Position numbers and translations under genes: made by a program | Assembly: GCA_029258375.1 (NCBI GenBank) | Contig: JARHZA010000002.1 | Span: 253,001 to 317,000, forward strand | DNA length: 64,000 nt | Source: Eubacterium sp. | GTDB taxonomy: Bacteria; Bacillota; Clostridia; Oscillospirales; Acutalibacteraceae | Direction: 5' to 3' | Part shown: in pieces, positions 42,876-50,851 of the stretch | Layout of the letters: each line of letters begins with the position of its first letter | Numbering within the stretch: position 1 is the stretch's first letter | Notes under the pieces: generated by a model | The model's input: only the letters and a program-made list of their open reading frames with translations | What the model was told of the DNA's origin: nothing | Database searches by the model: none

Positions 42876-44402
42876 ATGTTTGCAAAAGTAAAAAGCCTTG
42901 GAATTTTCGGTATGGATTCTTTTTCCGTTGTAGTTGAATCTGATTTAAGTAGAGGACTACCAAGATTTGATATAGTTGGTTTGCCTGATACAGCAGTTAA
43001 AGAGAGTAAAGAAAGAGTAAGAGCAAGTATTAAAAACTGTGGCTTTGATTATCCTAATTCAAGAATCACAGTAAATATTGCACCAGCTGATGTAAAAAAA
43101 GAGGGTGCTATTTATGACTTGCCAATTTTAATTGCAATTTTAAAAGCAAGCAATCAAATTAAAGGTAATGTTGATGATATTGCTTTTGTTGGTGAACTTT
43201 CGCTTGATGGCGAAATTAGGGGATCAAGAGGAATTCTTCCAATGCTTTTAAAGGCAAAAGAAGAGCAAATTGGTTCTGTGTTTGTTCCTTATGATAATAT
43301 GGCAGAGGCAAGTGTAGTTGATGAAGTAAACGTTTACCCTGTAAAAAATGTTTTTGAAGTAGTAAATCATCTAAATGGAAAATCATTGATTGAACCTTGC
43401 TATAAAGGTGTATATGATGTTGAAACTTTTAGTGAAACACTTGATTTTGAAGATGTAAAGGGGCAGCACGATGCAAAAAGAGCTTTAGAAATTGCAGCAG
43501 CAGGCGGCCATAATTGTATTATGATTGGTCCACCGGGAACTGGCAAATCAATGCTTGCTAAAAGACTTCCTTCAATTCTTCCTGATATGTCTTTTGATGA
43601 ACAACTTGAAACCACAAAATTATATTCAATAGCAGGCGAACTTCCTAAAAATGTTCAACTTATAACTAAAAGACCGTTTAGAAGTCCACACCATACAATA
43701 TCTGCTCAAGGTCTTGCAGGTGGTGGCAAAACACTTAGACCAGGAGAAATAAGTCTTGCCCATAATGGAATTATGTTTATGGACGAATTTCCTGAATTCG
43801 ACAGAAGAGCAAAAGAATCTTTGCGTCAACCACTTGAGGACGGAGTTATTACTATTACTCGAACAAGCGGAACAGTTTCTTATCCTTCAAATATTATGGT
43901 AGTTGCAGCAATGAACCCTTGCCCTTGTGGTTATTATGGTCATCCAACAAGAGAATGTACTTGTACCGATGCAGCAAGAAAAAGATATAGAGATAAGGTA
44001 AGTGGTCCAATTCTTGATAGAATAGATATACATATTGAAGTTGAACCTGTTGACTATGATAAACTTTCATCAAAAGAAAAAGAAGAAAGTTCAGTAGAAA
44101 TAAAAAAACGTGTAAATAAAGCACGTAAAATTCAGCAAAAACGTTTTAAAGGTACAAATGTTACCTGCAATGCAAAAATGAGTCCTAAAATGACAAAAGA
44201 GTATTGTGTTCTTACAGATGAAGCCTCAAATCTTCTTAAAATGAGTTTTGATAAACTTGGTTTGTCGGCAAGAGCATATGATAAAATTTTAAGGATTTCA
44301 AGAACTATTGCAGATTTAGAAGAAAGCGAAAATATTGAATTCTCACACGTTGCAGAGGCAATTCAATATCGTAGTTTAGATAGAAAATATTGGAGTGAAT
44401 AA
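42876..44402 (+). CDS. comM: YifB/ComM-family AAA+ ATPase (Mg-chelatase-like)
   Basis: 508 aa. N-terminal S5/ChlI-like domain (~1-165), AAA+ core with MIGPPGTGKSMLAKR (~217) and IMFMDEFPEFDRR, an Arg-rich segment with a zinc-like cysteine cluster (NPCPCGYYGHPTRECTC), and a C-terminal helical domain. ComM in Gram-negative bacteria is a branch-migration helicase acting in natural transformation. In clostridia its role is less clear. The LUD gene starts 1 nt after its stop codon. Confidence 0.92.
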   Translation: MFAKVKSLGIFGMDSFSVVVESDLSRGLPRFDIVGLPDTAVKESKERVRASIKNCGFDYPNSRITVNIAPADVKKEGAIYDLPILIAILKASNQIKGNVDDIAFVGELSLDGEIRGSRGILPMLLKAKEEQIGSVFVPYDNMAEASVVDEVNVYPVKNVFEVVNHLNGKSLIEPCYKGVYDVETFSETLDFEDVKGQHDAKRALEIAAAGGHNCIMIGPPGTGKSMLAKRLPSILPDMSFDEQLETTKLYSIAGELPKNVQLITKRPFRSPHHTISAQGLAGGGKTLRPGEISLAHNGIMFMDEFPEFDRRAKESLRQPLEDGVITITRTSGTVSYPSNIMVVAAMNPCPCGYYGHPTRECTCTDAARKRYRDKVSGPILDRIDIHIEVEPVDYDKLSSKEKEESSVEIKKRVNKARKIQQKRFKGTNVTCNAKMSPKMTKEYCVLTDEASNLLKMSFDKLGLSARAYDKILRISRTIADLEESENIEFSHVAEAIQYRSLDRKYWSE

Positions 44403-44403
44403 T

Positions 44404-45048
44404 ATGACAGACGTAATTAAAAAAACAATGGAAAATCTTGAAAAAAATGGAATGAAACCATTTTTTGTAGAAACAAAAGAAAAAGTAGTTCCGCTTATAG
44501 AAACTCTTGTTGAAGAGGGCAGCTCTGTTTCAAATGGGGGAAGTGTTTCACTTAAAGAAACGGGTGTTATAGATTTGCTTAAAAGTGGTAAGTATGAATT
44601 TATAGACAGAACAGGACTTGAAGGGGAAGAACTTAGACAAAGTTATATTAGAACTTTTGGTTGTGATAATTTCTTTTGTTCTTCAAATGCTATTACAGAA
44701 AATGGCGAACTTTATAATGTAGACGGTAATTCAAATCGTGTTGCTTGTATAGTATATGGCCCACGTCAAGTAATTATGGTTGTTGGTGTTAATAAAATTG
44801 TGCCTGATATTAGTGCTGCAATTAAACGTGTCAAAGAATGTGCAGCACCACCAAATACGGTTAGATTAAATAAAAAGACACCTTGCGCTGTTACAGGTCA
44901 TTGTATTAGCCTTGATAGAGAGAGTTCTTATATTTGTGATGGTTGTAGTGGCGATGATAGAATTTGTTGTAACTTTGTTATTTCAGCTCATCAAAGACAT
45001 AAAGACAGAATTAAAGTAATTATTGTTAACGAAAATCTTGGTTATTGA
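44404..45048 (+). CDS. LUD-domain protein (LutC/YkgG-like)
   Basis: 214 aa from the ATG at 44404 (GGAGTG 6 nt upstream; the track's GTG at 44395 overlaps comM). LUD-family features: SVSNGGSVSLKETGVIDLL (~45), GCDNFFCSSNAITENGELYNVDG (~100) and IVYGPRQVIMVVGVNKI. It belongs to the DUF162 group that includes LutC, but lutA/lutB are not adjacent. A cysteine cluster (CDGCSGDDRICC) near the C-terminus is unusual for LutC and common in clostridial LUD proteins. Biochemical role not established. Confidence 0.9.
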   Translation: MTDVIKKTMENLEKNGMKPFFVETKEKVVPLIETLVEEGSSVSNGGSVSLKETGVIDLLKSGKYEFIDRTGLEGEELRQSYIRTFGCDNFFCSSNAITENGELYNVDGNSNRVACIVYGPRQVIMVVGVNKIVPDISAAIKRVKECAAPPNTVRLNKKTPCAVTGHCISLDRESSYICDGCSGDDRICCNFVISAHQRHKDRIKVIIVNENLGY

Positions 45049-45068
45049 TATTTAATTGAATAAATAAT

Positions 45069-45109
45069 AAAAAAGGATTTATTGATTTTTTCAATAAATC
45101 CTTTTTTTA
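45069..45109. terminator. Bidirectional terminator between LUD and TetR genes
   Basis: Long stem AAAAGGATTTATTGA/TCAATAAATCCTTTT with A and T tracts. Confidence 0.9.
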
Positions 45110-45125
45110 GTTATATATACTTTTA

Positions 45126-45692
45126 TCATTTTATTTCGCTTATTGCCTTGAAAAACTCTGAAAAGTGAAGAACAAACTTATCTACATCAAAATTTTCATT
45201 TTGTAATGCTTCTTGCACAATTATTCCGTCAGAAACAAGAAGAATCATCCAAGTTAAAAAGTCAGAAGGAATATCAGTTCGCTCCGAAATTTTTTCGCTA
45301 ATAAGTTTTTTAAAATCATCATATCTTTTAATAAGTTTTTGTCTTACTTCTTCATCACCAGTTTGTGCCTCAGCAATTAAATGAGTTCTAAGACCATATG
45401 ATACAATGTTTCTTTCTATAACATATTTAACAAGTCTGTTAATAGAGGTATCTTTATCTTTATCTTCTGTCCAAACAACAAAGTCATTCCACTGTTCATT
45501 TAGATATTGGTCTGTTAGATCAAAAAAGATTTCACTTTTGTTTTTATAATGGTAATAAAGAGTGCCTTTAGAAATGCCGGCAGCTTTTGCAATTTCAGCC
45601 AGTGAAATTTCAGAAAAAGCTCTTTTCTTTAAAAGTTCTTTTGTGGCATCAAGTATATATACTTTAATGTTTTCGTTCCTAGGAGCAGCCAT
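45126..45692 (-). CDS. TetR/AcrR-family transcriptional regulator
   Basis: 188 aa. The N-terminal helix-turn-helix ISLAEIAKAAGISKGTLYYHYKNKSEIF (~25-52) is textbook TetR; the C-terminal ligand domain is not assignable. Divergent from the flavoenzyme/kinase operon, with 228 bp between the starts, so it probably regulates that operon and itself. Confidence 0.93.
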   Translation of the reverse strand: MAAPRNENIKVYILDATKELLKKRAFSEISLAEIAKAAGISKGTLYYHYKNKSEIFFDLTDQYLNEQWNDFVVWTEDKDKDTSINRLVKYVIERNIVSYGLRTHLIAEAQTGDEEVRQKLIKRYDDFKKLISEKISERTDIPSDFLTWMILLVSDGIIVQEALQNENFDVDKFVLHFSEFFKAISEIK

Positions 45693-45725
45693 TTTAATCT
45701 CCCTTTCTCAAAATATAACGTTGTC

Positions 45726-45754
45726 ATTGTAGCACTAAAAAATCATTATGTCTA
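45726..45754 (-). promoter_or_regulatory. Promoter of the TetR gene
   Basis: Minus strand TAGACA, 17 bp, TACAAT. Confidence 0.6.
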
Positions 45755-45834
45755 CTAAAAAATGTTATTTTTTTAACAAAAACTATTTGAAGTAAATAAA
45801 AAACTTCATCAAACAAGAATATTTTTAGATACTA

Positions 45835-45863
45835 TTGACAAATCGAAAAAAGAGGTGTATTAT
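45835..45863 (+). promoter_or_regulatory. Promoter of the flavoenzyme/kinase operon
   Basis: TTGACA, 17 bp, TATTAT, with an expected start near 45870. Confidence 0.72.
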
Positions 45864-45876
45864 TGCAAATATATTG

Positions 45877-45896
45877 AGTCGGCTACTTGACCGACT
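45877..45896. promoter_or_regulatory. Dyad AGTCGG-N8-CCGACT just after the operon promoter
   Basis: Six-base GC-rich inverted repeat immediately downstream of the predicted start site. A good position for a roadblock repressor such as the TetR protein, or a 5' mRNA hairpin. Confidence 0.5.
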
Positions 45897-45920
45897 TAAA
45901 CTAAAAAGGGGTGTAGATGC

Positions 45921-47624
45921 GTGAATATAAGTAGGATAAATAAAAAGTTAAACGCACGCTTTAACGGCAATGTACACGCTACACTTTCGGACGGCTCGAT
46001 TGTTCTTACCGGCCGATTGAATAAATGGAGTGATGTTGTTTCGGCTTGTCAACTTGCGGCAACAAAATATAGTACAACTCATGTTGTTAACGATATTGTT
46101 TGTGACGAAGCAAAAGACAAACCAATGCGTGTTCCAAGCTTAAAAGATGATGCACTTGAGGGAAGACATCCAGATGTCTTAATCATAGGTGGCGGTATTT
46201 CCGGTGTTTCAATTGCAAGAGAATTATCTAAATGGGATATTGATATTCTTCTTGTAGAAAAAGAAGCAGATTTAGCACTTCAAGCGTCTGGTAGAAATGA
46301 CGGCGAAGTTCATCCTGGTGTTGACTTATCAAAAGGCTCTAAAAAACATTACTATATTAGAAAAGGTAATGAGATGTACGGAAAAGTTTGTGAAGAACTT
46401 GATGTGCCTTTTAAGCGAGTTGGTCAATACGTAGGCTTTATGGATTCTTATTTAAAACCATTCGTAGCTCTTTATTGTTTATACAGAAAATACCACGACG
46501 GTATTTCAGATACAAAACTTATTTCTTCTGAAGAACTTAAAAAACACGAAAGTAATTTATCAGGCGATTTTAAGTTTGCAATTTCAAACCCAAGTTCAGG
46601 TTGTGTTTGCCCTTATGGCTTAACAATTGCTTATGCAGAAAATGCAGTTGCAAACGGTGCAGAAGTTGCCCTTAACACAGCAGTTCTTTCAATGGATGTT
46701 GAAAATGGAGAAATTAAAAGCGTTCTTACAAATAGAGGAAGAATTTATCCAACAGTTGTTATTAACGCAGCAGGCGTTTTTGCAGAAGAAATTGCAAGAA
46801 TGGCAGGCGACCGTTTCTTCTCAATTCACCCAAGAAGAGGTACAAACTCAATTCTTGATAAAAAAGCAGGTGCATTTATGCACTCAATTGCTTCTATAAA
46901 AGAGTTTAAAAAGACTAATACTCATTCAAAGGGCGGCGGTATTTTAAATACTGTTCACGAAAATCTACTTGTAGGCCCTGATGCCGTAGAAACATTTGAA
47001 AAAGAAAATACAGAAACAAATCCAGAAAGCATTAAAGCAGTGTTTGCTAAACAAAAGAAAACAATGCCAGGTCTTTCTGAAAGAGATATTATTACATATT
47101 TTACAGGTGTTAGAGCACCAACATTTGAAGAGGATTTCATCATTGAAAATGGTAGAAAAACAAATAATCTTATTCACTGTGCTGGTATTCAGTCTCCTGG
47201 TCTTACAACTGCTCCTGCCGTTGCTCTTGATATTGAAAAAATGGCAGTTGCAAAACTTGAAAGAACAAAGGCAGTTATGCCAAATAAAAACTATTCTCCA
47301 ATAAGACACGGTGTTCCAGTTTTGAATGAAATGTCAGACGAAGAACGTTCAAAACTTATTAAGGAAAATCCTGATTACGGTGTAATCGTTTGTCGTTGTG
47401 AAGAGATTAGTAAAGGAGAAATCCTTGATGCACTAAATTCTCCAATTTGTGTACCAACAGTTGACGGTATTAAAAAACGTATCCGTCCTGGTATGGGCAG
47501 ATGCCAAGGTGGTTTCTGTTCTCCACTTGTATCACAGATTATTGCAGATTATTTAGGTGTTGATATTAGTGAGGTTAAAAAATCCTCCGAAGAATCAGTT
47601 GTTACATTCGGAAGGACTAAATAA
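45921..47624 (+). CDS. GlpA-like FAD dehydrogenase with N-terminal BON-like and C-terminal [2Fe-2S] (BFD) domains
   Basis: 567 aa, GTG start with GGGGTG upstream. Residues ~1-65 look like a small BON-type fold (ATLSDGSIVLTGRLNKWSDVV). Then a DAO-family FAD domain, VLIIGGGISGVSIARELSKWD (~88) with SGRNDGEVHPG and TTAPAVALDIEKMA. Last is a BFD-type cysteine domain with VCRCEEISKGE and GMGRCQGGFCSP. The FAD and BFD order is that of anaerobic glycerol-3-phosphate dehydrogenase GlpA; the BON-like N-terminus is an addition. It probably oxidises a phosphorylated polyol made by the FGGY kinase of the same operon. Confidence 0.87.
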   Translation: MNISRINKKLNARFNGNVHATLSDGSIVLTGRLNKWSDVVSACQLAATKYSTTHVVNDIVCDEAKDKPMRVPSLKDDALEGRHPDVLIIGGGISGVSIARELSKWDIDILLVEKEADLALQASGRNDGEVHPGVDLSKGSKKHYYIRKGNEMYGKVCEELDVPFKRVGQYVGFMDSYLKPFVALYCLYRKYHDGISDTKLISSEELKKHESNLSGDFKFAISNPSSGCVCPYGLTIAYAENAVANGAEVALNTAVLSMDVENGEIKSVLTNRGRIYPTVVINAAGVFAEEIARMAGDRFFSIHPRRGTNSILDKKAGAFMHSIASIKEFKKTNTHSKGGGILNTVHENLLVGPDAVETFEKENTETNPESIKAVFAKQKKTMPGLSERDIITYFTGVRAPTFEEDFIIENGRKTNNLIHCAGIQSPGLTTAPAVALDIEKMAVAKLERTKAVMPNKNYSPIRHGVPVLNEMSDEERSKLIKENPDYGVIVCRCEEISKGEILDALNSPICVPTVDGIKKRIRPGMGRCQGGFCSPLVSQIIADYLGVDISEVKKSSEESVVTFGRTK

Positions 47625-47654
47625 TTAGAATCTAAAGGAAGGGGGATTTTTTTA

Positions 47655-48914
47655 ATGCAAAATTACGATGTAGTTGTTATTGGTGGCGGTCCTGCAGGTC
47701 TTGCAGCAGCGCTATCATCACATAAAAACGGTGCTAAAACCTTGCTTGTTGAACGTGAGGCAAGGCTTGGCGGTATATTAAAACAATGTATACACGATGG
47801 TTTTGGCCTTGTTAGATTTAAAGAAAAACTTTCAGGTCCAGAATATGCAGAACGTTACATAGATATGTTTAACGAAGCAGGCATAAAGGCTTTAACTCTT
47901 ACTTTTGTTACAAGAATAGAGAAAAAGGAAGATGGCTTTAATGTTGTTCTTGTAAACAGAGACGGCGTTGAAACAGTTTTTGCAAAATCACTTGTTTTAG
48001 CAACAGGTTGTCGTGAAAGAACTGCTAAGCAAGTATCAATTCACGGAACTCGACCAGCCGGTGTATTTACAGCAGGAACTGCACAGCATTTTACAAACTT
48101 GCTTGGCCAGCTTCCAACAAAGAAATGCGTTATCTTAGGTAGTGGTGATATTGGTCTTATAATGGCAAGACGTCTTACACTTGAGGGTGCAGAAGTTCTT
48201 GGTGTTTACGAGGCAAAATCAACACCTTCTGGTCTTACAAGAAATATTCATCAATGTCTTCATGATTTTGATATTCCACTTTATCTATCTCACACAGTAA
48301 CAAGAGTTTATGGTGCAGATAGACTTGAAGCAGTAGAAATTTCAGAAGTTGATGAAAAAATGCAACCAATACCTGGAACACAACAAATTGTTGAATGTGA
48401 TGCACTTATTCTTTCAGTTGGTTTAATTCCAGAAAATGAACTTGCAGAAACACTTGGTGTTAAACTTGATCCAAGAACAAAAGGTCCTGCTTGTGATGGT
48501 CAGTTAATGACTTCTGTTGACGGTGTTTTCTCTTGTGGTAATGCACTTCACGTAAACGACCTTGTTGACTATGTTTCTGAAAGTGGTGACGTTGCAGGTG
48601 CAAATGCTGCACATTATGCAAAAAGAGAACGAAAAGAAACAGCGGTTAATGCTTCAGCAGCGCTTCTTTATGCAGTTCCTCAAAAACTTGATCTTAATAC
48701 AGATAATAGCAAAACAATATTGTATTTTAGAAGCAGAGAAATTCTTAATGGATGCACATTTAAAATTAGAATTGATGATAAAGAGGTCTTCTCAAAGAAA
48801 TATCCTTTCTTAAGACCACCAGAAATGGAAAAACTTGTAATTGATTTTAATAAGTTTGATTTAACAGAAAATTCTAAAATTGAGTTGGATGTAGAGGTGA
48901 ATTCTTGTGAGTGA
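47655..48914 (+). CDS. NAD(P)/FAD-dependent oxidoreductase (GlpB/NADH-oxidase-like)
   Basis: 419 aa pyridine-nucleotide-disulfide reductase fold without the redox CxxC disulfide. FAD motif VVIGGGPAGLAAALSSHKNG (~7), LVLATGCRERT (~115) and NAD motif CVILGSGDIGLIMARRL (~159). In clostridial glp-like clusters this protein sits between the GlpA-like subunit and DUF1667, probably passing electrons between the dehydrogenase and NAD. The stop overlaps the next start by 8 nt. Confidence 0.9.
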   Translation: MQNYDVVVIGGGPAGLAAALSSHKNGAKTLLVEREARLGGILKQCIHDGFGLVRFKEKLSGPEYAERYIDMFNEAGIKALTLTFVTRIEKKEDGFNVVLVNRDGVETVFAKSLVLATGCRERTAKQVSIHGTRPAGVFTAGTAQHFTNLLGQLPTKKCVILGSGDIGLIMARRLTLEGAEVLGVYEAKSTPSGLTRNIHQCLHDFDIPLYLSHTVTRVYGADRLEAVEISEVDEKMQPIPGTQQIVECDALILSVGLIPENELAETLGVKLDPRTKGPACDGQLMTSVDGVFSCGNALHVNDLVDYVSESGDVAGANAAHYAKRERKETAVNASAALLYAVPQKLDLNTDNSKTILYFRSREILNGCTFKIRIDDKEVFSKKYPFLRPPEMEKLVIDFNKFDLTENSKIELDVEVNSCE

Positions 48915-49272
48915 GTTAGTTTGTATAGTTTGTCCAAGGGGTTGCACAATGCAAATTGAGGGCGAAGGCGAAAATATAAAAGTAACAGGAAACACTTGCA
49001 AAAGAGGAGCTCAGTTTGCCATTTCAGAAATGACAAAGCCAATGAGAACGATTTGTACAACAGTTAAAACATCGTTTTCTTATGCACCTGTTCTTCCTGT
49101 TCGTGTATCTTCAGAAATTCCAAAAGATAAGATTTTTGATGTTATGAAAGCAATTAACGAAGTTACTCTTGATAAGCCAGTAAAAAGAGGCGAAGTAGTA
49201 ATTCCAAATGTGCTTGATCTTGGAGTGGATATTATAGCAACAAGCGATATATTATCAAATAATGAAAATTAA
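48907..49272 (+). CDS. DUF1667 cysteine-rich redox subunit
   Basis: 121 aa, GTG start with AGAGGTG 7 nt upstream. The N-terminal CIVCPRGCTMQIEGEG and GNTCKRGAQFA give four cysteines suited to an Fe-S or metal site. This is the DUF1667 family regularly found with GlpA- and GlpB-like flavoproteins. Probable third subunit of the complex, standing in for GlpC. It overlaps the GlpB-like gene. Confidence 0.9.
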   Translation: MSELVCIVCPRGCTMQIEGEGENIKVTGNTCKRGAQFAISEMTKPMRTICTTVKTSFSYAPVLPVRVSSEIPKDKIFDVMKAINEVTLDKPVKRGEVVIPNVLDLGVDIIATSDILSNNEN

Positions 49273-49285
49273 AGGAGGATGAAAG

Positions 49286-50851
49286 ATGGAAACTCCTTTA
49301 GTGTTAACTTTTGATATTGGCACACAAAGTGCCCGTTGTCTATTAGTAAGACCTGATGGAAGTTTTGCAGACATACAACAAGTAAAGTATGATGAACCAT
49401 ACTATGCAAGAAACCCTGGTTGGGCAGAGCAAAGACCAGATTATTATTACGATAGAATTTGCGAAGTTGGTAGAGCGGTTTGTGGTAGAAACCCTGAATT
49501 ATTAAAAAATATCATTGGTGTAACTGTAACTGTTATTAGAGATACGGTTCTTTGCCTTGATAAAAATAATAAGCCACTTCGTGATATAATTTTATGGCTT
49601 GATAATCGTCAAGCAGAATTTAACGATCCTTTTCCTTGCTACAAAAAATGGTTGTTTAAATTTGCCGGTATGGATGAAACAACAAAAATTATTTATCGTG
49701 CTACCGCTGCAAACTGGTTAAAACAGAATCAACCAGAGCTTTGGGCAAAAACTGATAAATTTGTTTTCTTACCAGCATATCTTCACTACAAAATGACAGG
49801 CGTTCTTGTTGATTCAGAAGCAAATATGATTGGACACCTTCCATTTGACTATAAAAGAAGAAAATGGAAAAAGAAATCTGAACTTACAAGATGTATCACT
49901 GATGTGCCAGATGAAAAATTATGCACACTGATTAAATCAGGTGAAGTTGTTGGTAAAATCACAAAAGAATTTTCAGAAAATTCCGGTGTTCCTGAAGGTT
50001 TACCACTTATCGCAACTGGTTCTGATAAAGGTTGTGAAACATTAGGACTTTCAGTAACAAAATCAAATAAAGCTGCAATTTCTTATGGTACAACGGCAAC
50101 TATTCAAATGGCTGTTAAAAAGTACTTTGAACCACAGCAGTTTATGCCGGCATATCCTGGTATTCCAAATGATATTTATAACCCTGAAATAGAAATTTTT
50201 AGAGGATTTTGGATGCTTTCTTGGTTTGTAAAAGAATTTGGTGCTGAAGATAGAATTGAAGCGGAGAAAAGAGGTTGTTCACCAGAACAACTTTTGGATA
50301 AATACATAGAAAAGATTCCACCTGGATGTAATGGACTTCTTCTTCAACCTTACTGGACACCAGGTGTGATTAACCCATACGCTAAGGGTTCAGTAATAGG
50401 TTTTGCAGATTACCATAACCGTTACCATTTTTACAGAGCAATTATTGAAGGTATGTGTTTTGAACTTTATGATTCATTAAAGCTTATGGAAAAACGCTCA
50501 GGACTTCAAATTGATGAATTGTTCGTAGGTGGCGGTGGTGCAAGAAGTGATATTGTTTGCCAAATCACTGCCGATGTATTTGGACTTCCTGTAAAACGTA
50601 TTCAAACGCACGAAGCTTGTTCGATAGGTGCTTCAATGGTTGCGTTTATAGCAGATGGTGTGTTTAAAGATTATGACGAAGCAATTGAACATATGGTTCA
50701 CGAAAAAGATGTCTTTAAACCACGTGAAAAAGAGCACGAAATATATATGGAATTATATAGTGTTGCTTATCGTAAAATTTTTGGCAAGTTAGAGCCAATT
50801 TATCGTAAATTAAACAAAGTATACAAAAGGAGAGAGCAAAATGAGCAATAA
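49286..50851 (+). CDS. FGGY-family carbohydrate (polyol) kinase
   Basis: 521 aa. N-terminal LTFDIGTQSARCLLV (~7), conserved TGSDKGCETLGL and SYGTTATIQ (ATP phosphate loop), and the C-terminal FVGGGGARSDIVCQITADVFGLPV with CSIGASMVAFIADG. FGGY kinases phosphorylate glycerol, xylulose, erythritol and similar compounds; the sequence alone does not say which. Next to a GlpA-like dehydrogenase it suggests a kinase-dehydrogenase pathway for glycerol or another sugar alcohol. The stop overlaps the next start by 11 nt. No transporter gene accompanies it. Confidence 0.91.
   Translation: METPLVLTFDIGTQSARCLLVRPDGSFADIQQVKYDEPYYARNPGWAEQRPDYYYDRICEVGRAVCGRNPELLKNIIGVTVTVIRDTVLCLDKNNKPLRDIILWLDNRQAEFNDPFPCYKKWLFKFAGMDETTKIIYRATAANWLKQNQPELWAKTDKFVFLPAYLHYKMTGVLVDSEANMIGHLPFDYKRRKWKKKSELTRCITDVPDEKLCTLIKSGEVVGKITKEFSENSGVPEGLPLIATGSDKGCETLGLSVTKSNKAAISYGTTATIQMAVKKYFEPQQFMPAYPGIPNDIYNPEIEIFRGFWMLSWFVKEFGAEDRIEAEKRGCSPEQLLDKYIEKIPPGCNGLLLQPYWTPGVINPYAKGSVIGFADYHNRYHFYRAIIEGMCFELYDSLKLMEKRSGLQIDELFVGGGGARSDIVCQITADVFGLPVKRIQTHEACSIGASMVAFIADGVFKDYDEAIEHMVHEKDVFKPREKEHEIYMELYSVAYRKIFGKLEPIYRKLNKVYKRREQNEQ

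Noticed and set aside
43400-44124. Antisense ORFs in comM
   Set aside because: comM is intact with full AAA+ motifs; the antisense frames lack any signal.
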